From Apostichopus japonicus (lineage: Eukaryota; Echinodermata; Holothuroidea; Aspidochirotida; Stichopodidae): DNA of 64,000 bases. Of this stretch, positions 1-10,800 are shown one piece after another; within the stretch, counting starts at the first letter, position 1; the number at the start of each line of letters is the position of its first letter. Both the position numbers and the translations under genes were made by a program. The DNA is taken from NCBI RefSeq assembly GCF_037975245.1, contig NC_092571.1:14071417-14135416 (forward strand), written 5' to 3'. Below the pieces are notes generated by a model, which saw nothing but the letters and a program-made list of their open reading frames with translations, made no database searches and was not told the DNA's origin.

Positions 1-186
1 TTCCTTTGTTCCTGGTAGTGCACCATATGTCATGGTCGGAGACTTTCAACTGTCCCAGACTCTGGTCTTGACAGACTCGGGGCTTCTGTGTCTGCAGGTC
101 CTGAAGCTGGGATTGCAAAACTCGACAGATTCCCCTCGGAAAAACTTTTAGCCGATGTTTGGAGGCATATGAGCGCCCGGAATACA
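1..186 (+). pseudogene. LINE ORF2 endonuclease fragment (window edge)
   Basis: This is a remnant of the APE-type endonuclease domain of the LINE that lies full-length at 3466-8444. Translated pieces include FVPGSAPYVMVGDF, matching the metal-binding GDFN region of the intact copy, followed by a counterpart of the TELDRFTSAHLLADVWRHM stretch. Several indels and an in-frame stop break it. It begins at the window edge, so its 5' extent is unknown, and similarity is lost near 186. It cannot encode an active enzyme. Confidence 0.8.
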
Positions 187-1513
187 TTCCACGAAGTCAT
201 CATTGCATACCGTTATTACTCGTAGTATTCAACATATTAGATTTTTGAGTAATATATTTTGTTAATTTATTGTTGACTCATAGCACTTTTTGGTCTCTTT
301 TATCCAGGATTGTGTCGTATGTATTTTATTAATTCTGACCAAAGTCATTCCTATAGAGTTAGTTAATTTAATATGTGAAAGCAAAAGGTAACATTTATTA
401 CATTATGATTTTTTCCCTCTTTGAATAAAAAATAATAATAATAAAAATCCATCTTGAAATAGTTTAGTGGTGATATTTGAGGTGTATTATCCAATACGCT
501 CTGCAGGTTGTCCAAGTTTATTGAATCGATATGATCGAGGTATATGGAACAAAAGTTCGACCATGTTGGTTGCCTAGTGCTATTTTCTAATAATTCAATA
601 ACAAAGTGGAATGATCCAACAACTCCGTGCCGTGCTAAACAACGGGGCAAGAAACATACTCCTGCCCCTTCACAATCTCTCCCTCCCATGCACACACCCC
701 CTCTCCAACATATTTGCCAATTTAAACGCCTGTAATGGCAATGTGATCCGAAAAAATTCTGTATATATTTGAAATGGCCTGAAGTCGAGGTTTCCTAAAT
801 GACTAATAGTTCATTACGAAGCAGTAATGAATTTAATACATGGCTGTGACAGGACACTTTGTGATGACTGCGTCAAAGTTTACACCGTAATCCCATTAAA
901 TTGCAATAGCTGTAATTTATTCTTTGTAATTTATTTCTTCTTAATGAGAAACAACTCCGTACCGTTGTCGAAGTATGATGTGTCAGATCGAACGAAGGTT
1001 GTTTGTTTATTCTAATCGATAAAATACAATTAATTAAATATTAAAGTAGTCTAGTAACCATGCTCATAGCATTTAGTTTCAGATGGCGCTGTACCACTAT
1101 ATAACAGAGAAAGTTATAGAATTCTAACTGCATATTTCTTTAGGTGATAAGAGTAGATAGAGTATGTGTTATTCAAGTAGGAGATTGTTATGAGCATATA
1201 TTACAGAGAACAATATCTCGGGTGGAATGTCTTTATCTGTCTCTCTTATATACATCATCCAGCAATTGGTATTGGAATGGCCTTGAACACCTGACCACCT
1301 TTCATTGACAGTTATCTGTCGCAATATCCTGTAATTGCAAATCAAACAATAATGAAAACCAATAATAAAGTTACGGTGGTCCTGATGGAACAGACGAGTT
1401 GCAGACTAACTGCGTTAGTATAACCCGACAACTAGTGAATAATACAATATTTGGGGTGTTGTCCAGCCACGTGCAGCACAACAACTGATCACGTTGGGAT
1501 TTTTCGTCAAAAT
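187..1513. other. Non-coding start of segment A
   Basis: No credible coding exon is seen. The part around 540-1020 is similar to 36.36-36.8 kb (shared phrase 'ggaatgatccaacaac'). The part from about 1440 matches 38.05 kb onward. Short open frames here are AT-rich chance frames. Confidence 0.6.
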
Positions 1514-1690
1514 GCCGTTAGCTAAGATCATGTGTAGTATCTTTTCCCTTTCGAGGGGAATGGTGATACACACCCGACGATGATCACACAGTCACAATAT
1601 CGATGCAAGGGGACTGGGGTTGAGAGCGGATCAGTTGTTCGGTAGTTTGGTTTTCGTGCCCAGGTTCTTTCCTGGGTGACTGTTCTTGAA
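1514..1690 (+). mobile_element. U2-snRNA-headed SINE, copy 1
   Basis: The head reads GCTAAGATCATGTGTAGTAT, which is the U2 snRNA 5' region containing the branch-site-pairing GTAGTA. The first bases, where U2 has CTTTTGG, are degenerate here. A body follows with a CCCTTTCGAGGG hairpin, a GGGGACTGGGG strand, and a terminal hairpin CCCAGG-ttcttt-CCTGGG. The paralogous site in segment B (about 38097-38115) lacks this insert: there the flanks run together as ccaaaacgacaatgcatag. This shows the unit is mobile. It belongs to a four-copy set (also 23258, 38294 and 46992). Confidence 0.8.
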
Positions 1691-3456
1691 AAGTATGCAT
1701 AGAATAGCTTTTTAACTAGGCAAACATATAATAATTTGTCGAGGTGTGTACAATTCGCCTGTATCGAGAAGAATATGGTATCGATGATTGTTCAATTCAA
1801 CAACTCATTGTGCAAGATTGCTTGGTGGTGAATGAGATGGCGTAGCCTGCAGTAAAATAACAACCAGCTATAATCAGTTTGTCGACTTGTCCAGACCTGT
1901 TTCCAAGGGCCGTTGTTATTCTGGTTTGGGGTAATAGAGGGCCTACGGACGGTCCGACCGATTTTACTTTTGTAGATGATTCGTGTTCAGTTCGGTGAGT
2001 GTGTGCAAAGGGGGGGGGGGGGTCAGTTGGATGTGTGTGAAGTTGGAAGTGAGAATATCAGGATACAGGCCGGGAGGCTTGGCCTCGTATGAGTTGTAAT
2101 AGTTCTGACCAAAGTCGTTCATGAGGATTACATTTTGGATATATTACGATGTTTCTAATATCTGAAAGCTATTAGTCTGGTCCCCTTATTATGTACATAA
2201 GATAGTATACTATAGTTAATTTTTCTGGCTCGCTGTAGCGTGGTTTGCGCTGCCGTTGGTGATATAGGTAGGGTGGACGGGGCGAGGTCATTTTTGCTTT
2301 CAAAGAATATTTATTTCTTCTTCATTTTTTTTATTCTCCTCTACATGTTTCCTTTAAACTTTCTCAGCAGCCCTAGTCACCTCAATCAATTAGCATATTA
2401 TTTGATGTACCCTGCATAATTTTATTCATTTATTTTTATCTATATTCATGTTCTCTCTCTTGAGTAAGTTTATGTCTTTGTACCTTCCATCCATTTTCTA
2501 CTCAGTTCCGACGCTGGCGAGGGGGGAGGTTAACGCTGCATACCCAATGCTCTAATGCCGTAATGGTATTTCCATACTGTGTGTATGGAAATGATTTTCA
2601 GCTAGCATGGATTACTTAAGTGAACAGCCCCCAGCATTAAAAGGTTTAAGGAAATAATTGCTATATTTAGGAGACATGTGGGTTGAATCCAGTGTCAGGG
2701 GGGTTGCCATTTTGATGAGATAAAGGAGTATAAGAGATGACAGTCATTGTGGTTCATTTAAGGGGCGAATAATCGCCATCCAATTGTTTTTACTCTTTTT
2801 ACCACCTATACTTTTCTATTCATTTTACGCGACTAAGAACCTCGGCGGTTGAGGGACTAGTGTATTCAGCCACCATTCCAGACGATATGTCTGAGACGAG
2901 AAAAACACATTCCATACTTGTCTTACGTTTTCGGGAGATTACTCCAGCACCATGATGTTACCATGTGATGGAAGCATTGCCAAACACCTTTATATTCGAT
3001 TCTTATAGATTTATAGATAAAAAGCATTGGAAGTGCCCTCGATTTTTACAGTGTGAACTTTTTAAATAAGGTCTATGAAACTGAAATGTCGCCCTCACTC
3101 ACATTCAAGAGAAAGTTATCTCTTGTTTCTAAATGAAAAGCTGTGGTCTTTGATTGTATTTTGACATTAAAATAACGTCCTTTGTGTTATTCTTTCAAAG
3201 TTAATTAAAGATAGTTTTCACGTACCCAAAACAAGTACCTAATATTTGTGAACGATAAGTAGCACGCTCTCCTTACCATTGGCCAATCTTATTATAATAT
3301 GTGTATTTAAAGACATTGATTATACACGTTCTTGATTTCTGTTATTATTTTAACATGTATTTTTAATACCTCACAGTTACTTATGGGATGTAGATGTAAT
3401 GAACAATTCGACGGCATGTTTCACGGTATCTATTAAAGATCTTTGAATAAAAGGAT
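1691..3456. other. Non-coding duplicated sequence, segment A
   Basis: This stretch is collinear with 38.10-39.88 kb of segment B, including the block around gtgtacaattcgcctgt and the block around cattttacgc near 2820. There is a 12-13-base G run near 2010-2022. No exon, RNA gene or regulatory motif could be supported. Confidence 0.6.
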
Positions 3457-3631
3457 CTATATTATGTGCTTTTTACGTGATCCGCCATGCGGGATACAAA
3501 ACGTCACGGCCAAACGGCACTACCGAACCATCCCATTCTGACAAACGAAACTCAGGTCTAGCGAGCCAAAAAAACATACGCCCGCCGACCTGCAGAGACA
3601 AAACGCCCAACCCCCCCCCCCACTCAAACAT

Positions 3632-6600
3632 TCAAAAACCTACAAAAGGACGACCCGCACGCAGCGAAACGAAAAACCCCTCCCCAGCACACCAGCGTCC
3701 AAAAAAGGCAGCCCCAGATAAACGGCGAAAATCGCCTTCAATTTGAAGGCGAATGTCAGACTTCACCGCCTCCAGGACTGCCTGCCAACTGGCAAATTTC
3801 CCCCTAAAAACCAAATTACATCTATTCCGCCAAATATGTTTTTTTACAATAGAGCAAACAAAAATGATGCGGTGCAACACAGCTACCGAACAAACTGGAG
3901 GGTCTACCCCATATAAAATAAAGCCCAGCCCTACCGACCATGAACGGTCTCCCGTAACACGGTCGGTCCAGGTCTGGAACCACTCCCATAAGTTTACTAC
4001 AAAGCAACAATGCCAAAAAACATGAGCAGTACTCTCTAAGCTGTCACAGCCGGTCCTAGGGCACAGTCCATCACCCAATCGCCAATGATATCTTTTTAGG
4101 TTGGTCACCAAGGCACCGTGTGCAACTCTCCATGCGAGATCACGGAGCCTGCAACCATTCAGCCTTGAATGCACCGAACGCCATACTTCGGCAGAATGAC
4201 GTCCCTGGACAAAAGTTGCATTCAAGGCCTTATCCCGCAACGAACTGTGAACGAGGGCCGGCTGTGACAGGTCAACAGGGGGCAACTCAATCAGAGCGGA
4301 GCAGATGACACGCACCACCCTGTTTGGAGTACTACTATGCGGTTCTCTGTTGCTAAACAGCGCCGGGACCCATCGACGCAGGTGCAAACCGCCCCAAAAA
4401 CGTACAAAATATAAACAAGGCAACCCTGGGTCAGTTACCGCTACAAACAACTGCTTAAATAACAAAAAGGTCAATTTACTTCCCAGATGAACCACCTGTA
4501 ATCCACCCTTCTCCAGTTTTTGGTACATTACCGCCCTTTTCACAAGCTCTGTACCACCCGACCAAATAAATGAAAATATCGCTCTCTCCAACCGCACCAG
4601 GACGCGACGCGGAATTGGATACACCGCGCCCGGGTACCACAAGATGGGCGAAACAAAACGATTAATTACGGTGACTTTCCCTAGGATCGAAAGCCAGCGG
4701 GTGCCAAAGGTTTCGAGCCTGCTCTCAAATACCTCAGCCCTCTCGTTCCAGGTGACGTCACAGGGTGCATCGTAGCCGAACCATATACCATTAATGTTGA
4801 TATTCTGATCCGACCACGACGCACCGAATGGTAAGTCTCTGTATCTCCAGCTACCAAGGCGAAGGCCCTTTGTCTTTTCCGGATTCAACTTCGCCCCGGT
4901 AGCTCTCTCAAAGATGGATAAATCCTGCGAGAGGGCACGAAAAGAGCCCAGACTCGAAACAACACACGTTACGTCATCTGCATATTGAACGCATTTCACT
5001 TTGGCACCCCCTGGCACAACGAATGGAACAAGTTTGGAGTCCCTTTCCAAAAGACGAGAGAGGGACTCGCTAAACAAAACATAAAGTAATGGAGACAGAG
5101 GGCACCCCTGGCGCACCCCCCTCTCTACGTTAAAAACCTCCGAACAAAACCCATTTACAATAACAGAACTGAAACTTTCTTGATACAAAACAGAAATCCA
5201 TTTACGAAAAACCGGGTGCAACTGAAACGTCTCCAATACATTCATTAAAAAACCGCGATCCACCATGTCAAAAGCCTTCTGCTGGTCCAGAGACACCAAT
5301 GCACATGGCAGATCACGCTCAATAACAAAGTCGGTCAAGTCGCGCATCAACCACAAGTTCTGCTGGATGCAATGACCCTTCACTGCACAAGTCTGGAGAT
5401 CACCAACAAGATGCGGCATAGCCAGTGCAAGGCGGTTGCACAAAGCCTTAGCCAGCAACTTGTAGTCCACATTTAACAAGGTGATCGGACGCTTGTTATG
5501 GGGATCCAAGGGGTCCCCAGACTTTGGCAGCAAAGTAATCATGCCCAGACGTTGACTTTGGTTTAACAGTCCGTTTGGAAGGCGTCCTCGAAGACGGCTC
5601 TGATGTCGGGTCCTATTATTGCCCAGAAGGTTCGGTAGAACTCCCTCGGAAGCCCGTCCGAACCCGGGGACTTGCCATTCTTCATCTTCGAAAGCGCCCT
5701 CCAAAGCTCAACAGTGGTTATTCCGCCCCCTAAAATATCATTGACATCGTGGGGAACGGTTTTTGAGATTCCCCTCAATAAATCAGCCTGTGCCGACAAG
5801 TCGACATTGCCACGCGTAAACAAACTCGAATAATACTCTTTATATACGCGGACAATGCCGTGAGGGTCACTGACCACGGTCCCATCAGTAGCGCGCACAG
5901 ACGGGACGCGTCTGTCACCCGCCGATGAGCTAACGGACTGGTAAAACCTCAGTGAAGGGCGCTCCTCGGCTTCCACCGCTTCGACACGGGCCCTGACGCG
6001 GGCACCGTGGTACTTTTCATCGAGATAAGTCTGCAAAGCGATGACTGCCGAAGGGTCGCCAAACTTCACCTCCGCGCACAGCTTCGAAAATTTTTCTCTT
6101 CGACGCCGTGCGCGGGTCACGCAATACTCAATTGCGTAGCGTTTGATGCGCAACTTGACATCATCCCACCACTGGGATGTAGAAGCAAAGGCCGGCTTCA
6201 ATGTTTGCCATCCTTTGTACCTGGTCTCGAAACCCTGGCGGAACTCTGCCTCGCCGAGAATCCGACAGTTAAGCTTCCATAGGCCCCGCCCGATCGGGAA
6301 AATGGAAGGCAAAACAAAACGTGCTACTACAGTATCATGGTCAGAGAGCGGACAGCTGAGCGTCTCGCAACCCGAAAATTTAAAACTTACGGGCGCATAC
6401 ACTCGATCTATCCTGGAGGCATCTTCTCCGTTAGGCCTCACCCACGTATACACCGTACTACACGGGTGCATATGCCTCCAGACATCGGCTAAAAGGTGTG
6501 CCGAAGTGAATCTGTCCAATTCTGTGATCCCAGCGTCGGGACTAGCAGACACAGAAGCCCCGAGTCTGTCAAGACCCGAGTCTGGGACACAGTTAAAGTC

Positions 6601-7023
6601 TCCGACCATGACACATGGAGCACTACCAGGAACAAAGGAAGGCAGTGTGTTAAAAAATTCTCGTCTAGCAGAAGGCCGATTGGGAGCATACACATTGCAA
6701 AGGGAGATGTTACCCTGTGGATACTTGAATAGAATGCAAACCAATCGGCCCTCGTGATCCGTCTCCACCCTAATGGCACAACCCGCCTGACGAGGTGACA
6801 GGAGGATGACAGTGCCACAGGATGAAGACGAACCAAACGAAGCATGCAGCCCACCACCCCACTCATAAGTCCATAGAGGGACATCTTCTTCCAAAATATG
6901 TGTTTCTTGCAGGCAAACGCAGTCGACCTCCATTGAAATACAATATTGGAAAATGCGACTGCGCTTGCGATGATCCCTCATGCCATTGACGTTGAAAGTG
7001 GCAACTGAAAATGTATGGGCCAT
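3632..7023 (-). pseudogene. LINE ORF2: APE endonuclease-reverse transcriptase, one frameshift
   Basis: This ORF encodes the enzyme of target-primed reverse transcription. The start is taken at ATG 7023, twenty-odd bases after the ORF1 stop; the open frame reaches 7041 only through a TTG. The endonuclease domain (residues 1 to about 235) shows NVNG near the N-terminus, QETH at 39-42, GDFN at 141-144, SRIDR at 203-207 and the catalytic SDHD at 227-230. The RT domain, in the second frame, has LLNVDYKLLAKAL, VSLDQQKAFD, RQGCPLSPLLY and the catalytic YADD at 4984-4973. A C-terminal C-x4-C-x7-H-x4-C zinc motif follows (near CPRTGC). The frame breaks between about 5565 and 5590. The copy at 37.19 kb has one extra A in the same short A run (CAAAAC against CAAAC), which points to a single-base deletion or a homopolymer error here. 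The other ORF2 motifs are intact. Confidence 0.92.
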
Positions 7024-7043
7024 GAGAGGGCAATGGGGCAAAA

Positions 7044-8219
7044 CTACGCCGACGACGATTCTGTAAGCTTCAAGCGCGCTCTAGACGACATATCGTCGTC
7101 GGAGTCGTCGCTTGAGGCCGACCTTTTCAGAGAGGGTTCCCCCATCTCGTCGTACCAGCTCGTCCCAGTGGCACGTTTCGGCTCGACGATCACCGAGCCT
7201 CCGGAGTCGCTGTCAGACATAACCTCCGGAGACCCGACGACCGAGTCGTCGTCAGACAGAGTCTCCGGATCTGGCGATACCGGCGGCGGACTGGGGATGG
7301 AACTGGACGGGTTGATGGGGGAAGCTGGTGGAGACCCCGTGTCCGCTTCGCTGTGTGGTGGAGACGGTGCGGGCACGGGGTTGATGGGGGAAGCTGGTGG
7401 AGACTTTCTCGGTGCGGGCACGGGGTTGGGGTCTGCAACTACGGGGGAGGGTGAACCAGGTGCGGAGAGTGAATCCTCACCCGGTTCCCCCTCCTTGCGT
7501 GGAGCTTCCTCCGGGGCAGTAGGTGCGCCAGAACTTGGCGCCTTTGCTTGACCCCCACTCTTTGTCATAAAGACATAAGAGGAGGGACAAGCGCGAAAGA
7601 CATGTCCCTCCTTCCCACAGAGTGAGCACACGACTTCGCTTGGGCAAGCAGAGGTATCATGCCCAAGACGAAGGCAGCGCCCACACTTTTTATTTGGGCA
7701 GCCCTTGGCTTCGTGCCCGGTCTCCCCACACCTGAAGCAGGTACGGGGCTGACCGGGGTAACGCACGTGAGCTTTATGCCCGGCAATAAAAAGGAAGGAG
7801 GGAATGTCCTGCTTGAGGTCGATCCGAACCTGTCGGTGCCCGTTGAACACCCCAGGGGCCTGTGCGTAGGAGCACATTTTAATAGCCTTGACAGACCCAA
7901 ACCGACCTAAAACAGTTGCGACAAGTTCCTGACGCACCTCTAATCCTACGTGGATGACAGTTACCCATACGGAACGTTCGTATGGAGTAACTGTCAAACC
8001 TTCAACCCCACTCAGCAACGTGACACCCTTCTGCCGGGTCACGTCACTGGTAAAACGTAGATCATACGTATTACGACCCTGGAGAGCTTGTAAAGCATCA
8101 ACCTCTCCAGGCACAACAACACCCTTACTCTTTAAAATACTAAAAACTTGCACCGGTGGAACCGCTTGTTCACCGGTGAAGGTCAACTTAACAATTTTGG
8201 AATCACGGCGCGATGCCAT
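7044..8219 (-). CDS. LINE ORF1: nucleic-acid-binding Gag-like protein, three CCHC knuckles
   Basis: The 391-residue ORF1 product is expected to coat element RNA and assist target-primed reverse transcription. The start is chosen at MASRRDSKIV (8219); the frame is open further upstream, but that extension is hydrophobic and not ORF1-like. Residues 1 to about 155 form a domain resembling the RNA-binding part of Tx1-like ORF1 proteins. Three consecutive CX2CX4HX4C knuckles follow at 161-174, 179-192 and 198-211 (CFRCGETGH, CGRCLRLGH, CSLCGKEGH). A proline- and acid-rich tail (about 222-391) then contains a repeated PPASPINP phrase. The stop (TAG, 7046-7044) lies about 20 bases before the ORF2 ATG, which suggests reinitiation or stop-restart translation of ORF2; that is inference. 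There is no internal stop. Confidence 0.9.
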   Translation of the reverse strand: MASRRDSKIVKLTFTGEQAVPPVQVFSILKSKGVVVPGEVDALQALQGRNTYDLRFTSDVTRQKGVTLLSGVEGLTVTPYERSVWVTVIHVGLEVRQELVATVLGRFGSVKAIKMCSYAQAPGVFNGHRQVRIDLKQDIPSFLFIAGHKAHVRYPGQPRTCFRCGETGHEAKGCPNKKCGRCLRLGHDTSACPSEVVCSLCGKEGHVFRACPSSYVFMTKSGGQAKAPSSGAPTAPEEAPRKEGEPGEDSLSAPGSPSPVVADPNPVPAPRKSPPASPINPVPAPSPPHSEADTGSPPASPINPSSSIPSPPPVSPDPETLSDDDSVVGSPEVMSDSDSGGSVIVEPKRATGTSWYDEMGEPSLKRSASSDDSDDDMSSRARLKLTESSSA

Positions 8220-8453
8220 GATACCGAAGGTGGCTAGGCCACAGAGGAGTAACAAAAACAAACTAAAGACAGGTTTAACCTTAAAACGATATACGATAAC
8301 TATATAACTATATACGACAAACGCACACACCCGCCTGGCGGGAAGTATAGCACAGTACAGTACAGTAAGGTAAGAAAGTAGCTGTATCAGATGGAGAGCG
8401 AGAGCGAAAAACACGTCTGCACTCCACGAAAGCCAACTGCCAACCTATATTAT

Positions 8454-8914
8454 TTCTTGCTTCATCGAGTTATACGACTTATTGTATGTTGTGTGAAACA
8501 TATAATGTTAACTACTCCTATATTTCCTACTTAAACGAAACGAAACTAAACGAAATGAAATATAGGAGTTGGTTTATTTGATCGTTTTATAACTAACATC
8601 TTGAAAGAATATTACTAATGTCTTAACGTCGCTAACTTTAAGCAATATTGTTATTTTACAACAGTCACGTCCTCCAAAATTCCTGCTCTTTCACAACGTT
8701 TTCATTTTCAAAGTTGGTCAGCCAGTTGAATTGGCCCTCTCATGTATTATAATATCACTTTCTACCCCAACATAATCTCTCGAGAAAAGCTGCTGCCTCA
8801 CAAAGATGGTTTCATTTCATGTTCCCGTGTGCCTCGTAAGCGATATCAAACTATTTATTGGTGCGAATCCATGTTTTTTATAGAAACTGTTTGGTCAATG
8901 ATAACCTGTGAAGA
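8454..8914. other. Non-coding duplicated sequence
   Basis: From about 8640 this matches 13.79-14.03 kb, 39.90-40.11 kb and 57.99-58.14 kb (shared phrase 'cgtaagcgatatcaaac' or variants). It is one arm of a block present four times in the window. No gene is recognised. Confidence 0.6.
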
Positions 8915-9125
8915 GACAATCCCTCCAGTCGGAATCAGATATGTACTGCTCCCAATGACAAGTTACCTCACAGGTACCCATTTAACCCCTGGGTGGAGAG
9001 AGGCAAGTGAGATAAAGCATCTGCCCAAGGACACAACGTAATGAACTAGGCAAGAATCAAACCAGAAATCCTTGGATCACGAGTCCGACGACTTTGCCAA
9101 TTGGCCACCACACTCCACCAAAGGT
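8915..9125 (-). mobile_element. tRNA-derived SINE
   Basis: Read on the minus strand, a tRNA-like head has an A-box-like GGCCAATTGGCAAAG and a B-box-like GGTTTGATTC about 40 bases later. The conserved core GTTGTGTCCTTGGGCAGATG follows, then CTCCACCCAGGGGTTAAATG. Many metazoan tRNA-SINEs carry this core. The element sits in the four-copy block just after 'gcgaatccatg'; the copy at 14.02 kb lacks it, so it inserted after that duplication. The tail end (about 8915) is approximate. Confidence 0.78.
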
Positions 9126-9149
9126 CCGGGAGAGCTAAACAAATGGACA

Positions 9150-9622
9150 TATTCAGAACGCTCTAACGATAAAGGAACCGACAACAAAGGGAGAGTTTTC
9201 CAGAACTGGCAATGATATACAATTTCTCGCGTGCTTAATCTAATGCCTTCATTGAGATGAAAGATACCCTAGCAAAAGAGTTCTTCATAAATGCCATTAG
9301 TGACAGTGACAGTAGATGGGAAATATATCAGTGGCCACCCAGGAACCTTGAGGAACAGTGAGCATTAAATGTTGGAACTGTGAAGGGATGGGCCATTGTC
9401 GGAGGGACTGCCCCTACCCCAACCCTCTCCCCCCTGAAAAAGACTACCCTGCAGAGAAGGAATAAAAACAGGAACACGAGCAGTCGGTATTGTATGCCAA
9501 AGATGGACTAGTCCACATGGTAAGCCCGTCGATGTACCACTCTCATGGAAAAGGTTGCGGTCTGTGGATGCGAAAGGATTTTTACGTTAAGTTAAAGCTG
9601 GAGGGTGTCAAAGTAAGACTAC
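9150..9622 (+). pseudogene. LTR-retrotransposon gag remnant with CCHC knuckle
   Basis: A decayed Gag C-terminus. A capsid-end peptide, LAKEFFINAISDSDSRWEIY (near 9270-9330), resembles the LAREQFIDAL.DSD phrase of Ty3/gypsy-type Gag. A clean CX2CX4HX4C knuckle, CWNCEGMGHCRRDC (near 9370-9410), follows after a frame change. The downstream reading FYVKLKLEGVKVRLLF may be the start of a retropepsin, but it stops before any DTG motif because a LINE fragment is inserted at about 9625. At least one stop and one frameshift are present. No LTRs were found next to it. Confidence 0.65.
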
Positions 9623-9624
9623 TT

Positions 9625-10800
9625 TTTACTTGACCCGCCGCCCTTGAGGAACAAAAAATGTCACGGTCAAACCGCACTGAAATACTAAACCCCTCTCAAA
9701 AAAAAAATTCACAACTCAAGCAAGCCAAAACAAGGCCCACCGACCAACGGAGACAAACAACCGAACCCCCCCCCCCTCCCGAACATTAAAAAAGCCACAA
9801 ACGGACGACCAGCCCACAACAAAACAAAACTCACATCCGCAGCATCCCAGCGCCCGTAGAAGGCAGCCCCAGATAAACGGCGAAAATCACCTTCAACCTG
9901 AAGTCTTATTCACACAATGTCACACAAGTAGCAGAGATACAACTAATCCGGCACAAAACACCAACAGAAAAAATTGAAGATTGTACGTCCTACCGAACAT
10001 CAACGGTCTTCCGTTACACGGTCGGCCAAGTGCTGAAACCAATTCCACAACTTGAAAGCGAAGGAGCAATGAAAAAAGTATGACCAGTACTCTCTAGGCC
10101 TGTCACAGTAAGCCCTCGGGTACATCCCTTTAACCAACCGCCAATAATACCATTTCAGATTGGTCACCAAAGCACCGTGTGCGATTCTCCAGGCAAGATT
10201 GCGGAGCCTGCAACTCTTAGCTTTGAATGCACCGAACGCCATACCTTGGTGGAATGACGACCTTGTTCAAGGCCCTGTTTCTCAAGGAACTGTGAACGAG
10301 GGCCGGCCGTGACAGGTCAACAAGGGCAACTCCTTAAGGGTGGAACAAATGACACGCACTACTCTCTTTGGGTTACTACTATGCGGTGCTGTGTGGCTAA
10401 TCAGGGCCGGTGCCCATCGACCTAAGTGCAATCCGCCCCAAAAAGTAGGGCAAAATCAAGGCAACCCTGGGTCTGTTACGGCTAAAAATAATTGCTTAAA
10501 TAAGAAAAAGTCAATTTACTCTCCAGATGAATCACCCCAACCCGTCAGTCAACAGATTTTGTTACATTTCTGCACTCTTGACAAGCTCTGTACCATCCGA
10601 CCAAATAAAGGGGAACATCCAGTCACACCAGAACGCGACGCGTATACGGTAATTGGGTACACCGCGCCCAGGTACAACAAGATGGGCGAAACAAAACTAT
10701 TCATGACACTGACTTTCCCGACAATTGCAGGCCAGCGGATATCAAAGGTACCTGCTCTCAAGTACTCCTCTGCTCTTAAAAACATCACCCCCTCGAATCC
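9625..10800 (-). pseudogene. Truncated LINE copy (ORF2 C-terminus and 3' end)
   Basis: A 5'-truncated, internally deleted relative of the LINE at 3466-8444. The 3' end (tttttacttgacccgcc on the plus strand) is followed by decayed ORF2 C-terminus, including LRNLAWRIAHGALVTNLKWY, which matches the intact copy's RDLAWRVAHGALVTNLKRY. Many indels and stops are present. It interrupts the gag remnant at 9150-9622, so it is the younger of the two insertions. Confidence 0.85.

Larger units (their letters stand above)
3466..8444 (-). mobile_element. Near-full-length APE-type LINE (Tx1-like)
   Basis: A 4,979-bp non-LTR retrotransposon on the minus strand with a 5' UTR (about 8220-8444), ORF1 (8219-7044), ORF2 (7023-3632) and a short 3' UTR ending in GTAAAAAGCAC without a poly-A tail. 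The 9-bp target duplication CTATATTAT lies at 3457-3465 and 8445-8453. Related empty sites at about 13320-13336 and 57898-57915 (tattatttctttc context) confirm the borders. The three CCHC knuckles in ORF1 and the APE plus RT order of ORF2 fit the Tx1/L1 group; the exact clade is inferred. ORF1 is open and ORF2 has one apparent frameshift, so this is a young insertion but probably not autonomous as read. About a dozen truncated relatives lie in the window. Confidence 0.93.

Noticed and set aside
3477-4490. Plus-strand frames of 60-90 codons over the LINE
   Set aside because: They are shadows of ORF2 and the 3' end; the coding strand shows RT and zinc motifs.
7015-7551. A plus-strand protein rich in Gly and Ser
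   Set aside because: It is the antisense reading of the proline- and acid-rich tail of LINE ORF1.
9050-9125. A functional tRNA gene
   Set aside because: A- and B-box-like motifs are present, but the cloverleaf is poor and the SINE core follows directly.
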